Shown here: one piece after another, positions 51,547-60,302 of the stretch
How positions within the stretch are numbered: position 1 is the first letter of the stretch
How the letters are laid out: every line of letters starts with the position of its first letter
Notes under the pieces: model-generated
Database searches by the model: none
What the model was told of the DNA's origin: nothing
What the model saw: the letters and a program-made list of their open reading frames with translations, nothing else
Translations under genes and position numbers: made by a program
Assembly: GCF_003628435.1 (NCBI RefSeq)
Contig: NZ_RBZN01000008.1
Span: 1-64,000 of the forward strand
Direction of reading: 5' to 3'
Source of the DNA: Ureibacillus endophyticus
GTDB lineage: Bacteria; Bacillota; Bacilli; Bacillales_A; Planococcaceae
Length of the DNA stretch: 64,000 bases

Positions 51547-52887
51547 TTATAATGTTAAATACTCTTTCTTTTTTCCATAATTAGTTACTTGATTACGTCC
51601 ATTATTTTTGGACTCGTATAGCGCTTGGTCAGCCATTATATACATGTCAGACGGCTTTAAGTTTTCTGTTGGTGTAATTGTAGAAACTCCTATACTAACG
51701 GTCACATATTCATTTGTTAGTGAGGTTTGATGTGGAATTCTTAATGCCAAAATAGCAGCACGAATTTCCTCTACCACTTGTAAGGTTTGCTGTTTATTTT
51801 GATTGCGTAACAGCACTACAAATTCTTCTCCTCCAAGTCTTGCTACATAACTGTTTGGCTCTTTATTAAATTCTTTCAACTTTTTAGAAATCCTTTTTAA
51901 ACACTCATCACCTTTTAAATGACCATATGTATCGTTATAATCTTTGAAATAATCAATATCTAATAGAATAAAAGACAATGGTTCTGTAGTTTCTAAAGAT
52001 TCTTCCCATACATTAGTAAATACATCATTAAAAAACCTTCTATTATAAAGTCCCGTTAATCCATCAAAATTTACTTTTGCCTCTAAAGAATGGATATTTG
52101 ATGATAATTCAGTACGCATGACGCCAACATTTCTTATTAAATCAGCAAGTTCGTCCTGTTTATTATAAATTGGAACTTCTTTTGTAAAATCATGTTCTGT
52201 ATAAGATTGTACACAGCTACTTAGCTTAATAATCGGTTTAATTAATTCTTTTAGAATTCTAAAATTAATCAATAGGTTCACTAACATAATAACAATAATT
52301 GTTGCTACTAATATAATTAATGTCATATTAATTCGATACTTCATTGTATTTCGAACAATCGTCCGCTCTTCATCAATACTCTTACTAAATTCAAAGAAAT
52401 TAGTTCTAAAATCATCCGAGGCATGTTTGGCATCATCTAATAAATTTATATTAAGATTTTCTCCATTACGCCCTTGTTCTACAAACATTTCAGCATAAGT
52501 TGATTGCCAATGCTCCCCAAGCTGTATAATTTCTAATGCTTTGTTTTGTAATTTTTCAAAACTTTTCGTATTACTCAATAAATTGGCAGAACTTTTAGAA
52601 AACTCCGCCTGTCCTAAATAATAAGGTTCTAAAAATTCCTCATGGTTCGTTAAACTATACCCCCTTTGACCAGTTTCCTGATCAATGATGGATCGGAATA
52701 GTTGATTAGCAGATACGTCAATAGTATCTAATATACGTTGACCTTTTATATTCGCATCTAAGGCAAAACGAATGGAAAAGGTGAGTAGTATAACGACTAT
52801 AATAATTAATATCGCTGAAAAAATAATTGAGTTTAATAGCTTATTCCCTAATTTTCCAAGTGAGTGAAATTTCATAGATTTTATCAC
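51547..52887 (-). CDS. CHASE3-HAMP-GGDEF diguanylate cyclase
   Basis: 446 residues. N-terminal membrane helix, CHASE3-type extracytoplasmic sensor (ETGQRGYSLTNHEEFLEPYY), second helix, HAMP-like linker, and a GGDEF domain with DIDYFKDYND and an active-site RLGGEEF (about 347), expected to make cyclic di-GMP. The RxxD inhibitory site is not evident. The GTG at 52887 follows AGGA; an ATG at 52905 has no upstream ribosome binding site. It stands alone with its own terminator. Confidence 0.9.
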   Translation of the reverse strand: MIKSMKFHSLGKLGNKLLNSIIFSAILIIIVVILLTFSIRFALDANIKGQRILDTIDVSANQLFRSIIDQETGQRGYSLTNHEEFLEPYYLGQAEFSKSSANLLSNTKSFEKLQNKALEIIQLGEHWQSTYAEMFVEQGRNGENLNINLLDDAKHASDDFRTNFFEFSKSIDEERTIVRNTMKYRINMTLIILVATIIVIMLVNLLINFRILKELIKPIIKLSSCVQSYTEHDFTKEVPIYNKQDELADLIRNVGVMRTELSSNIHSLEAKVNFDGLTGLYNRRFFNDVFTNVWEESLETTEPLSFILLDIDYFKDYNDTYGHLKGDECLKRISKKLKEFNKEPNSYVARLGGEEFVVLLRNQNKQQTLQVVEEIRAAILALRIPHQTSLTNEYVTVSIGVSTITPTENLKPSDMYIMADQALYESKNNGRNQVTNYGKKKEYLTL

Positions 52888-52953
52888 ATACTTTCCTAGA
52901 AACATAATTCAATATGCTTATTTTAACATAGTAAAAAATAATCTACTATTGGT

Positions 52954-52998
52954 TAAAAAACATGAAGACCTAAACACTAAGTTCAGGCCTTCATTTTT
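52954..52998 (-). terminator. Terminator of the amidase gene
   Basis: ATGAAGGCCTGAAC / GTTTAGGTCTTCAT stem with TTTTTT on the minus strand. Confidence 0.8.
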
Positions 52999-52999
52999 A

Positions 53000-53803
53000 T
53001 TATTTTTTCGCTTTTCGATATTCAATAGTAGCAAATTGTTCTCTTGTTAATGGACGGTTTGGATACTTCCCATTCAATAGTCTCTCCTTTATTGCCCATT
53101 CCCAAGCTTCTTTGTGAGTTGCTGAAGCTTCCCGTTCGTTTAAGCCAATCATTGATTCAAGTGTTTGAATTCGCTTAGCTTGTGCTTCAATTAATTTTTT
53201 TAACTCTTCGTATTGCGCCACGGTTAATTCTCCTTCCTTCGTGGTTTTCTTTAATCCAAGGTATTTTGCAAGTGCTTGTGCAATTTGAGTACCCGCATTT
53301 GCTAATACTTGGTTATCCCTTAACTTCTTTATGTCAATTGTGCTGTCCATAAATCCGCCTTCAATTAAAATGGCCGGCATTGTTGTTTCCCGAACAATGT
53401 GTAAATTGGCCCTTTTAATTCCCCTATCGCGCAAACCGTATGCGAGTACTACTGCAGGATGGATTGCATTTGCTAAGGCCAAACTTCCTGGTTTTGGACT
53501 CGTATAAACAAATGTCTCCACACCTGTATGGTTACCCCATTGTCCTGCCAGAGCATTGTGATGAAAAGAGATATAATAGTCTGCTCCCCATCGATTTGCG
53601 CCATTTGTTCGTTCTAATAATGGCACATCCCTCTGGCCAGTTGGATCATCAAATCGACGTAACTCCACCCCACCATATTGAGAAAGTTCTTTTTGGAATG
53701 CAATGACCACTTGATTATTAAATGACCATTCCCTTTCTCCATCTGGTGTGCGTTTTCCTGGGGTATTAATACCGTGTCCTGCATCAAATCCGATTTTTAC
53801 CAT
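53000..53803 (-). CDS. N-acetylmuramoyl-L-alanine amidase (Amidase_3), endolysin-like
   Basis: 267 residues. Amidase_3 domain (1-180) with zinc ligands in DAGHG (His 9), GEREWSFN (Glu), FHHNA (His) and the catalytic IEGGF Glu. A short coiled-coil linker and a C-terminal ~40-residue segment (ATHKEAWEWAIKERLL, RPLTREQFATI) like those of Bacillus and Listeria phage endolysins follow. No signal peptide, so release would need a holin or mother-cell lysis. No prophage genes surround it. Good GGGGTG site before the start. Confidence 0.87.
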   Translation of the reverse strand: MVKIGFDAGHGINTPGKRTPDGEREWSFNNQVVIAFQKELSQYGGVELRRFDDPTGQRDVPLLERTNGANRWGADYYISFHHNALAGQWGNHTGVETFVYTSPKPGSLALANAIHPAVVLAYGLRDRGIKRANLHIVRETTMPAILIEGGFMDSTIDIKKLRDNQVLANAGTQIAQALAKYLGLKKTTKEGELTVAQYEELKKLIEAQAKRIQTLESMIGLNEREASATHKEAWEWAIKERLLNGKYPNRPLTREQFATIEYRKAKK

Positions 53804-54075
53804 AATTTTCTATCACCCCTCAATTAATATATTCGAAAACATTTGTTGTATATGATTTATATATCTCTGTTCTCATAAAAAAGCCCCTAAAATCTCAAAA
53901 AAATTATCAATAATATTAGGAATCTTGAAACATTCTCATGCTTAACAATGCACTTTCTATCTTTAACATTGGAATTAATTTCCTCATTATACAGTTGTAT
54001 GATTATATGACTAATATCGAATTATCATAAATTTCTTGCATATAATCTATTAACTATAATACAAGAGGTGATTCT

Positions 54076-54510
54076 ATGGATTATAAGAAGGCCTATGAAA
54101 CATTCCTGAAAATGGCTTTTGAAGAAATTGACTATCCCGCCGCTCCTGTCGTATATAAGTTATCTGAGAATCAAAAGCTGACTATTGAATATATTCGTGA
54201 TTTAACAAATCAAGTTCAAAATCGAATCATGCAGCTAAAACTAGTAAATATTACAATGAAGGAAGATGAGTATCGGAAAGAATTGGAGTTATTTAAATTA
54301 AACTTTTTAAAGCAATGTCTTCAATCACCTCAAGTTGCGGAATTGGCTAGGTATACACACAACAAATTAAAACTATCAAAATTTATCAATAAGCATAAAA
54401 AAATGGACGATTATATGGACATATTAGATAATGCAAACTCTCATATGCATACAATTCGTATCATTCTGCAAGAACTATGGGTTTCAAAGGAAGTAGATCT
54501 AGTTATATAA
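54076..54510 (+). CDS. Helical hypothetical protein
   Basis: 144 residues, predicted all-helical and soluble, no cysteines except one (KQCLQSPQ). AGAGGTG precedes the ATG. A long hairpin terminator follows at about 54597. I do not recognise the family. No operon partner. Confidence 0.6.
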   Translation: MDYKKAYETFLKMAFEEIDYPAAPVVYKLSENQKLTIEYIRDLTNQVQNRIMQLKLVNITMKEDEYRKELELFKLNFLKQCLQSPQVAELARYTHNKLKLSKFINKHKKMDDYMDILDNANSHMHTIRIILQELWVSKEVDLVI

Positions 54511-54596
54511 ATCTTTCTGATGCTGACACATAAGTGATTTTTCGAAAAGAATAGTAAATAAACATAGATTCTGGGCACGCAATGGAACGTCTTCAT

Positions 54597-54640
54597 GAAA
54601 AACTCAACATTTTTCTTAAATGAAAAATATTGAGTTTTTT
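54597..54640 (+). terminator. Rho-independent terminator
   Basis: AAACTCAA-ATTTTT / AAAAAT-TTGAGTTT stem followed by TTTG. Confidence 0.85.
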
Positions 54641-54780
54641 GTTTTGTCTCATTTCCGTTTTATTTTTATGTTCACAATTCATTCAAATCCAATGAATTTA
54701 CTTTATTTTCTGAAAAAAATCCCCCTTTTCAATTTATTATTTGCTAATATATCAATAATAGAATGTTAAGGAGGACTTTT

Positions 54781-55596
54781 ATGGCTGGATTAGAGAATAA
54801 ACGAATCGCATTACTTGGCACTAGAAAAATTGAAGAACAATCAGCAATCATCGTACAACTTGGTGGTTCTGCAGTACACCGCCCTGCTCAAGGGACAATC
54901 TTTTTTGATGCAGCAGTAATCGAACCAGAAATTGATAAAATTATTAATGGCAAATTCCAATGGGCAATCTTTACAACAGGTATTGGTTTTGAAAAATTAT
55001 TTGAGATTGCAAAAGACGCAGGAAAAGAGGACTCCTTACTCGCTGCATTACAAAATTTAAAAATTGCCATTCGTGGGTATAAAACGGCCAATGCATTGAA
55101 AAAAAGAGGATTAAATCCTATTGTTCGGGATGATGATGGAAGTATTGTTGGACTCATTCGACAACTAGAAGCACAACAACTATCAAACCAATCGATAGCT
55201 GTTCAACTATATGGTGAACCTCATTCAGAATTAATTGATTGGTTAATTGAAAGAAATAATACGGTGCAAGAAATATTACCGTACGAACATATCCCGCCAC
55301 AAACAGAAGTGTTAGAAAAATTATTAAACGAGATACTTTCCAACGAACTGGATGCTGTTAGTTTCACAAGTACACCTCAAGTAAAATATCTATTCAAATA
55401 TGCAGTTGCTCAACACAAAAATAAAGAATTGCTCGAGGCATTTGAAACGAATGTTATTGCATTATCAGTTGGTAAAGTAACAGGAAAAGTTTTAAAAGAA
55501 TATGGTGTCAATCGTGTTATCATGCCACAAGATGAAAGAATGGGTAGTGCACTCATGACATTAAATAAATATTATAAAGAAGTTGAAATTTTTTAA
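54781..55596 (+). CDS. Uroporphyrinogen-III synthase-family protein (HemD/HEM4)
   Basis: 271 residues matching the HEM4 fold: LENKRIALLGTRKIEEQS, GKFQWAIFTTGIGFEKLF, and SFTSTPQVKYLF. HemD cyclises hydroxymethylbilane to uroporphyrinogen III in heme and B12 synthesis. It is not in a hem operon here, so it may be a second, divergent copy with another role. AAGGAGG precedes the ATG at 54781; six codons further upstream are in frame but unsupported. Confidence 0.78.
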   Translation: MAGLENKRIALLGTRKIEEQSAIIVQLGGSAVHRPAQGTIFFDAAVIEPEIDKIINGKFQWAIFTTGIGFEKLFEIAKDAGKEDSLLAALQNLKIAIRGYKTANALKKRGLNPIVRDDDGSIVGLIRQLEAQQLSNQSIAVQLYGEPHSELIDWLIERNNTVQEILPYEHIPPQTEVLEKLLNEILSNELDAVSFTSTPQVKYLFKYAVAQHKNKELLEAFETNVIALSVGKVTGKVLKEYGVNRVIMPQDERMGSALMTLNKYYKEVEIF

Positions 55597-55640
55597 GGTC
55601 GTTCCAACTTATTCTATATCTCCTCCCTCGACATAAAATG

Positions 55641-55702
55641 AATTAAGTGAAACTTCAATCAGTCGGTACCCTTCACCGCCACGGATTGACTAGTTGAACT
55701 TA
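55641..55702. repeat. Hairpin-type dispersed repeat
   Basis: TAAGT-(6 nt)-TTCAATCAGTC pairs with GACTAGTTGAACTTA across a GC-rich loop (GGTACCCTTCACCGCC). The layout TAAGTGAAACTTCAATCAGT...TTGAACTTA resembles a hairpin repeat met between genes in many Bacillaceae (from memory). It lies in the 155 bp between the HemD-like gene and the next small gene. Confidence 0.5.
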
Positions 55703-55751
55703 TTTGTTTTCGGCACTGTCCGTGATTATCCTTGAGGAGGAGCGATGAATT

Positions 55752-55973
55752 ATGTATGCTGTTCACTTTTATGAAAAAAATAACCTGATATTAAGTCAAT
55801 TACTTAATGAAGTACCATTAGAAGGAGCAGCAATTAAAATTAAAGGACGAAAAGGGACAGTATTATCAGTTACCGATGTAGATGGATACAGATACCATAT
55901 CGCTGTTGAGTTGGAAGTTAAGAAGAAACAAGCACCAGTGCTATCTGCTCTCGATAAAAAGAAAAGACGTTAA
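55752..55973 (+). CDS. Small basic hypothetical protein
   Basis: 73 residues, probably a small beta barrel: LEGAAIKIKGRKGTVLSVTD and YRYHIAVELEVKKK, then a basic C-terminus. GGAGGAG precedes; ATG at 55752 is nine bases away, while the nearer ATG at 55745 leads to an early stop. An SH3-like or RNA-binding role is possible. Family not recognised. Confidence 0.6.
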   Translation: MYAVHFYEKNNLILSQLLNEVPLEGAAIKIKGRKGTVLSVTDVDGYRYHIAVELEVKKKQAPVLSALDKKKRR

Positions 55974-55974
55974 A

Positions 55975-56022
55975 AATAAAAACACCATTGAAAATGAAGC
56001 TTCATTTTTCAATGGTGTTCTT
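55975..56022 (-). terminator. Terminator overlapping the HAD phosphatase stop codon
   Basis: AACACCATTGAAAA-TGAA / TTCATTTTCAATGGTGTT long stem with TTTTTATTTTT on the minus strand. The TGA stop at 56002 lies inside the stem. Confidence 0.9.
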
Positions 56023-56544
56023 CTTTAAATCCTCAATAATCCAATCTGCAGCTCGTAATAGATCTGTGCAAACAGCATCTGCCAGTTCATCGTGATCACC
56101 TAGGTAAACACATTTAGTCCCTGCTTTTTTCCCAGCCATAATATCTGTATCTGTATCCCCTACCATATAAGATTTTGAAAGGTCTACCTCATACTTTTTA
56201 GCAAGATCCTCAATCATCTTACTTCCAGGCTTTCGACATTCACAGCCAGCTTTTGGTTTATGGGCACAATAAGCGACATCATGTATAATGGCCCCTTGTT
56301 TTTTCAATTCGCTCACCATGTGCTCATGAATCTTTACAAGCTGAGCTTCCTTCATAAACCCAAGCCCTACTCCACCTTGATTAGTTACAACGAAAATATA
56401 ATCAAACGAAGCATTTAACTTCTTAATTGCCTCTGGAACGCCAGGCAAGAAATATAAATCACTTTTTTTATTCACAAATTTTACGCGTGCAGATAGTACT
56501 TCATTTATGACTCCATCTCGATCTAAAAATACTGCTGTTTTCAC
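56002..56544 (-). CDS. HAD-family phosphatase (GmhB/HisB-N type)
   Basis: 180 residues, HAD-IIIA. Nucleophile and acid in FLDRDGVIN (Asp 8, Asp 10), VTNQGG, and RKPGSK before GDTDTDI. The CAHKPKAGCEC cluster fits the structural zinc of heptose-bisphosphate phosphatases and related sugar or histidinol phosphate phosphatases. Substrate uncertain. Start overlaps the stop of the membrane protein by 4 bp; the stop lies in the terminator stem. Confidence 0.87.
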   Translation of the reverse strand: MKTAVFLDRDGVINEVLSARVKFVNKKSDLYFLPGVPEAIKKLNASFDYIFVVTNQGGVGLGFMKEAQLVKIHEHMVSELKKQGAIIHDVAYCAHKPKAGCECRKPGSKMIEDLAKKYEVDLSKSYMVGDTDTDIMAGKKAGTKCVYLGDHDELADAVCTDLLRAADWIIEDLKKNTIEK

Positions 56545-56981
56545 TTCTGTGTCACCTTTTCCCTTTTCTCTACATTTTCAACTGTCTCTTCTTCCATTAG
56601 CTCGAATGGTTCTAGTTTTGTATGCTTACTCTTCATTCTTTCAACAGCCAATTTACATAACGTTACTAGTTTTTTCCCTAAATAAGAGAAGTCATCTTTA
56701 ATTTCAGGTCCTTGTTCAATTACATCAATAATAATTGTTTCAATAATAGCAAAAATCCATACCGTAATAAGTGCAGTTAATACAAGTAAATCAAAAATAA
56801 TGGAAAAACCTTCTACTGGATAATCGATATTAAATAGTTTCACTAAATAAAGGCATATTCCAACACTTAACGAAATGGGAGGCGTATATAGTATATAACT
56901 ATAAGAGATTTTTTTTCCTATAAAATTCAATATTAAACTTAGTATTGCCATAATTAAAATCACAATTAAAAGATATCCCAT
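56541..56981 (-). CDS. Hypothetical membrane protein coupled to the HAD phosphatase
   Basis: 146 residues. About three or four membrane helices (about 1-25, 30-50, 62-85) followed by a charged cytoplasmic tail of ~55 residues ending EEETVENVEKREKVTQK. The 4-bp overlap with the phosphatase gene means coupled translation. Family not recognised. Confidence 0.65.
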   Translation of the reverse strand: MGYLLIVILIMAILSLILNFIGKKISYSYILYTPPISLSVGICLYLVKLFNIDYPVEGFSIIFDLLVLTALITVWIFAIIETIIIDVIEQGPEIKDDFSYLGKKLVTLCKLAVERMKSKHTKLEPFELMEEETVENVEKREKVTQK

Positions 56982-57163
56982 TTAACCACCACTCATTTTC
57001 TTAATTTTGGATACAATCGCATTTTTACCTGAAATAGGAAAAGTTATTCCAATTTATAAAAGGGTATAGTAAACACTTTATGCAAACATCTATTTTAAAT
57101 AGACTAATGGAATTTAAAAAATCGGGAAGAATATATTCGAAAAGAAATGAAAGGAGTAATACT

Positions 57164-57799
57164 ATGAAGGGAAAAAATAAATATTGGGTGTACTTTTTAA
57201 CACCAATTTTAGCTTTTGGCATTTTTGGAGCACAAGCGACTCCAATTTTGGCTCATGACCATAGCTTCCATGATAATTATGACAAGCTTGATAAGGAGAA
57301 AAAGCAACAAGTAGACACAATATTAGAATCTTTAAAAACTGATTTAGAAAAATGGGGATTAAAACCACCACAACATCATCATGATTTCCTTGATAATCTT
57401 GATGAGGAAACGAAGATGAAAGCAAAGGACATCTTCAAACAAGCCGAAGAAGGTAAAATATCTAAAGAAGAAGCAGATAAACAACTTTCTGAACTGGGAA
57501 TTGATACAAAGAAAGATAAAGAACACTGTAAAGCCTTTGAAAATTTAAATGAAGAACAAAAGAAACAAGTAAAAGACATCTTCAAACAAAAGAAAGATGG
57601 AACTATTACCGAAGAACAAGCAAAAGAGAAGCTAGCGGAATTCGGAGTAGATTTACCAAAAGACCCTATGCGTGAAAAATTTGATAAGCTTGATGAAGAA
57701 ACAAAAGCTAAAATAAAAGAACGCGTAAATGAAGCGAAAGTAGAGTTCGAAAAAATTGGTGTACCTTTCCCCAAAAAATATGAAAAGTTAACGGAATAA
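57164..57799 (+). CDS. Secreted helical repeat protein (YckD-like)
   Basis: 211 residues. Signal peptide about 1-30 (ending PILA-HDH). The mature part has three or more repeats of the form L(D/N)EE(T/Q)K.K.KDIFKQ...G.I(S/T).E.A...L.E(L/F)G(I/V)D, with a HHHD patch (PPQHHHDF). Highly charged, rich in K, E and D. It resembles secreted Bacillus YckD-type proteins. Role unknown. ATG at 57164 after AAAGGAG; upstream in-frame codons lack a ribosome binding site. Confidence 0.7.
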   Translation: MKGKNKYWVYFLTPILAFGIFGAQATPILAHDHSFHDNYDKLDKEKKQQVDTILESLKTDLEKWGLKPPQHHHDFLDNLDEETKMKAKDIFKQAEEGKISKEEADKQLSELGIDTKKDKEHCKAFENLNEEQKKQVKDIFKQKKDGTITEEQAKEKLAEFGVDLPKDPMREKFDKLDEETKAKIKERVNEAKVEFEKIGVPFPKKYEKLTE

Positions 57800-57806
57800 A
57801 TATATT

Positions 57807-57840
57807 GGTTCGTCTTACTTTGGACGAACCTTTTCTTTTA
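57807..57840 (+). terminator. Rho-independent terminator
   Basis: GGTTCGTC / GACGAACC stem followed by TTTTCTTTT. Confidence 0.9.
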
Positions 57841-57844
57841 CACA

Positions 57845-57881
57845 AAAAATCGATGGTGACAAATGTTTTCACCATCGATTT
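57845..57881 (-). terminator. Terminator of the DUF378 gene
   Basis: AATCGATGGTG / CACCATCGATT stem and TTTTTT on the minus strand. Confidence 0.9.
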
Positions 57882-57885
57882 CTCA

Positions 57886-58227
57886 TTATTTATCATCCGT
57901 ATATAATTCACGGGCACGTTTTCTATCTTCTTCAGTAAATTCAGTTTCTTCACCAAATTCTGTTTGATAATTCATATTAGTATAGGCATTACTATTGCGT
58001 GTATCGTTTGTAACTGTATCAACTTCATCTTCTTCAAATGCTCTAAATAATAGTGGAATACATAAAAGACCACTGATTCCAACAAGTGTATAAACCGTTC
58101 TGGATAGGAAAGTATCTTGTCCTCCGAATAACGTAGCCACTAGGTCAAACTGAAATAAACCAATAAGTCCCCAATTTATTGCACCAATAATGGCTAATAC
58201 TAATGCAAGTCGGTAAATAATTCCCAT
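57886..58227 (-). CDS. DUF378 (YuzA-type) membrane protein with SASP-like tail
   Basis: 113 residues. Two or three membrane helices with the DUF378 signature ALVLAIIGAINWGLIGLFQF (about 7-26). The C-terminal ~45 residues are polar and contain NYQTEFGEETEF, which copies the TEFGxET repeat of gamma-type SASPs. The ATG at 58227 follows TTGGAGG; the frame is open further upstream without support. DUF378 function is unknown. Confidence 0.82.
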   Translation of the reverse strand: MGIIYRLALVLAIIGAINWGLIGLFQFDLVATLFGGQDTFLSRTVYTLVGISGLLCIPLLFRAFEEDEVDTVTNDTRNSNAYTNMNYQTEFGEETEFTEEDRKRARELYTDDK

Positions 58228-58426
58228 GTAATAACCTCCAAATAATATTTTTTGGTAATGTACACAACTTAACATTTTGTGTGCTCATATTTTTTGCAGT
58301 TTGTTGGCATTTATACATTTCATGATGAATATCTCTCTACATGGTTTCATATTCTAAAAATAGTTTGAAATTCTATGCGCAAAATCCGTTTGCCTAGACT
58401 TTCTCAAATGGAAGGGAAGAAAAATT

Positions 58427-59068
58427 GTGATTGTTAAACAACGATACGTAAAGAAAAACGAGGTTATTTGGTGTAAGGAAAACGATTCGAGTACAGAAGT
58501 TTTAAATTTATTGAATGAATCTGGCTATAGATGTATTCCCGTTTTAGATGAACAAGGGAACAAATTTATTGGCAATGCCTATAAAGTGGATATTTTAGAA
58601 CATAAATTGGGGCATGGAGATGAAGATATTCCGATTTCTGAATTAGCCGTTGATCAAGATGGCACAATTCATGAAGAAAGCTCCTTCTTCGAAATTTTCT
58701 TTACCATTAAAAGATTGCCTTATCTTGCTGTCATTGATGATAATAAGAATTTTACCGGTATTTTAACGCACTCGAAAGTATTTGAATTACTTGAAGAAGC
58801 ATGGGGATATAAAACTGGCAGCTGTGCCTTAACCATTGCACTACCTGATACTGAAGGCATATTAGCTAAGATCCTTAAGAGCATAAAGAAAAAATCAGGA
58901 ATTCATAGTGTTTTCTCCATGGATGATGATAAATACTATTTACGAAGAATTATCGTAACATTAGCAAAAGGCGCAACATCAGAAATAGTTAAAGAAATCG
59001 AAACCCTCCTAAACAAAGCCGGAGCTCAACTCATTGACATAGAAGTTTTTAATCATGAAGGGTTTTGA
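58427..59068 (+). CDS. CBS-ACT domain protein, CbpA-like (cyclic di-AMP binding family)
   Basis: 213 residues. Paired CBS domains (about 1-60 and 72-125, with YRCIPVLDEQGNKFIGN and LPYLAVIDDNKNFTGIL) are followed by an ACT domain (about 133-210: SCALTIALPDTEGILAKIL). This matches the CbpA-type proteins shown in Listeria to bind cyclic di-AMP; binding here is an inference. GTG start at 58427 after AAGGGAAG. Ends just before a decayed dispersed repeat. Confidence 0.78.
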   Translation: MIVKQRYVKKNEVIWCKENDSSTEVLNLLNESGYRCIPVLDEQGNKFIGNAYKVDILEHKLGHGDEDIPISELAVDQDGTIHEESSFFEIFFTIKRLPYLAVIDDNKNFTGILTHSKVFELLEEAWGYKTGSCALTIALPDTEGILAKILKSIKKKSGIHSVFSMDDDKYYLRRIIVTLAKGATSEIVKEIETLLNKAGAQLIDIEVFNHEGF

Positions 59069-59142
59069 ATAATATGACAACAATAAGAAGTGGTTAGAAA
59101 ATAAGTAGATTTTTTTAATCTTACGGATGCATTAGAAACAGA

Positions 59143-59301
59143 AATTCCTTTGAAAATTGATTGGAATGAAGGACAACTCTGCGGGAACAGCAAATTTGTT
59201 TACGACAAGTGCGTAAGCAATAGGAGCAAAGTGGACGTCTCAAAAAAGTTTTCAGACGTCCACTTGCCCGCGAAAAGCGTCGGCTAGAACGGAGAACAGC
59301 G
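59143..59301. repeat. Decayed copy of a dispersed Bacillales intergenic repeat
   Basis: Contains AAATTGATTGGAATGAAGG, CTCTGCGGGAACAGC and, 100 bp on, CCCGCGAAAAGCGTCGGCTA then GAACGGAG. These are degraded blocks of a repeat seen across Bacillus genomes (from memory: GATTGGAGCGGAAGG...CCGCGGAAAGCGTCC...GAACGGAAATCA). An inner perfect stem AAGTGGACGTCT / AGACGTCCACTT lies at 59228-59265. Confidence 0.65.
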
Positions 59302-59308
59302 ACTCGAG

Positions 59309-59354
59309 AAAAAAACAGGTACTCATAAGATTCCATGAGTACCTGTTTTCATTT
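59309..59354. terminator. Bidirectional terminator
   Basis: ACAGGTACTCAT / ATGAGTACCTGT stem flanked by A7 and T4 between convergent genes. Confidence 0.9.
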
Positions 59355-59373
59355 AGCTATTTATTAAAATTTA

Positions 59374-60183
59374 TTAATCCAACTCAATCTTATAAACATC
59401 ACGATTATTTAACTGTTGAATCGGACGGTTATTTTGTAAGAAAATCGAGCTAAATTGATTAATTTGCTCATTTGACATTTCAATCGGTTGCTCTAATACG
59501 AACCAATTCACCCCTTCAGTACAAGGCGGCGAAGTTAACGAACCAACATATTGATACACATTTTTCTCTTCTGGTAACAGCTGCTCTAAATTAATCGGGT
59601 TCTTTAAAACTTTCACTGCTTCTGCCCCATCTTTTGGCATATTCGCCCACATCTCTGCTAGCTCTTTATTCTCTTCTCCACTTTCAATAAATAATCCAAT
59701 AATGGCCATTTTCCCATCTTTTGTTTCATGGAATAAATGTGCTTCCATATCAAAATACTGCCCATTGATTTGATGTTCACTTGGGGAATGGAAATGAATG
59801 CCCGTTAACTTATATTCTTCATCATTAATCATTAATGAATTATCTTGTGTTGTTGAGTTTGCTTCGATTGTATGACCATTGTTTTCGATTTCAAACAATG
59901 CCTTTTCATAATTCAATTTAACTTCTTCATCAAGTTCTTCCTTGGCCGTATTTGAAACTTCGATATTAATTGGTGATTGCAACTCCCCCCTACCGCAAGC
60001 TGCGTAATCAGCACTCACATCCATCCATTGTTGAGGTCCAGTTTCACCATCATAAGACCAATTTACTGTGAGTTGCTCTTCACTTTCGACTGGTGCTTGT
60101 TCTGTTGTATCCATTGTATAATAGGCTACTAGTGCTAAAACAATTGCAAATGTTAAGTATGCAATAACATAATTCTTTTTCAT
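59374..60183 (-). CDS. Alpha-type carbonic anhydrase, secreted or membrane-anchored
   Basis: 269 residues. N-terminal hydrophobic signal/anchor (about 5-23), then the alpha-CA domain with zinc ligands in GIHFHSPSEHQ (two His, about 130-132) and EAHLFHE (third His, about 149), plus SLTSPPCTEGVNWFVL. It interconverts CO2 and bicarbonate outside the cell. Alpha-class enzymes are less common in Bacillales than beta-class. AAGGAG precedes the ATG. Confidence 0.93.
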   Translation of the reverse strand: MKKNYVIAYLTFAIVLALVAYYTMDTTEQAPVESEEQLTVNWSYDGETGPQQWMDVSADYAACGRGELQSPINIEVSNTAKEELDEEVKLNYEKALFEIENNGHTIEANSTTQDNSLMINDEEYKLTGIHFHSPSEHQINGQYFDMEAHLFHETKDGKMAIIGLFIESGEENKELAEMWANMPKDGAEAVKVLKNPINLEQLLPEEKNVYQYVGSLTSPPCTEGVNWFVLEQPIEMSNEQINQFSSIFLQNNRPIQQLNNRDVYKIELD

Positions 60184-60302
60184 AATCCTTTCTCCTTTAA
60201 TTGCTCTTTACTATCAAATTAGCCAATTTACGCTCCTTTCTATTCACGTTTTTAAAAATAAAAATGGAGGGATCTCTAAAAGTGAGACTCCTCCTGCTAG
60301 TT

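Noticed and set aside
53000-53803. Prophage remnant around the amidase
   Set aside because: No holin, integrase, structural genes or attachment sites are seen; flanking genes are chromosomal.
55597-55751. Riboswitch leader for the small gene at 55752
   Set aside because: The hairpin looks like a dispersed repeat rather than a known aptamer, and no terminator/antiterminator pair is visible.
57379-57774. 131-codon Ser/Phe-rich minus-strand ORF
   Set aside because: Shadow of the Lys/Glu-rich repeats of the secreted protein at 57164.
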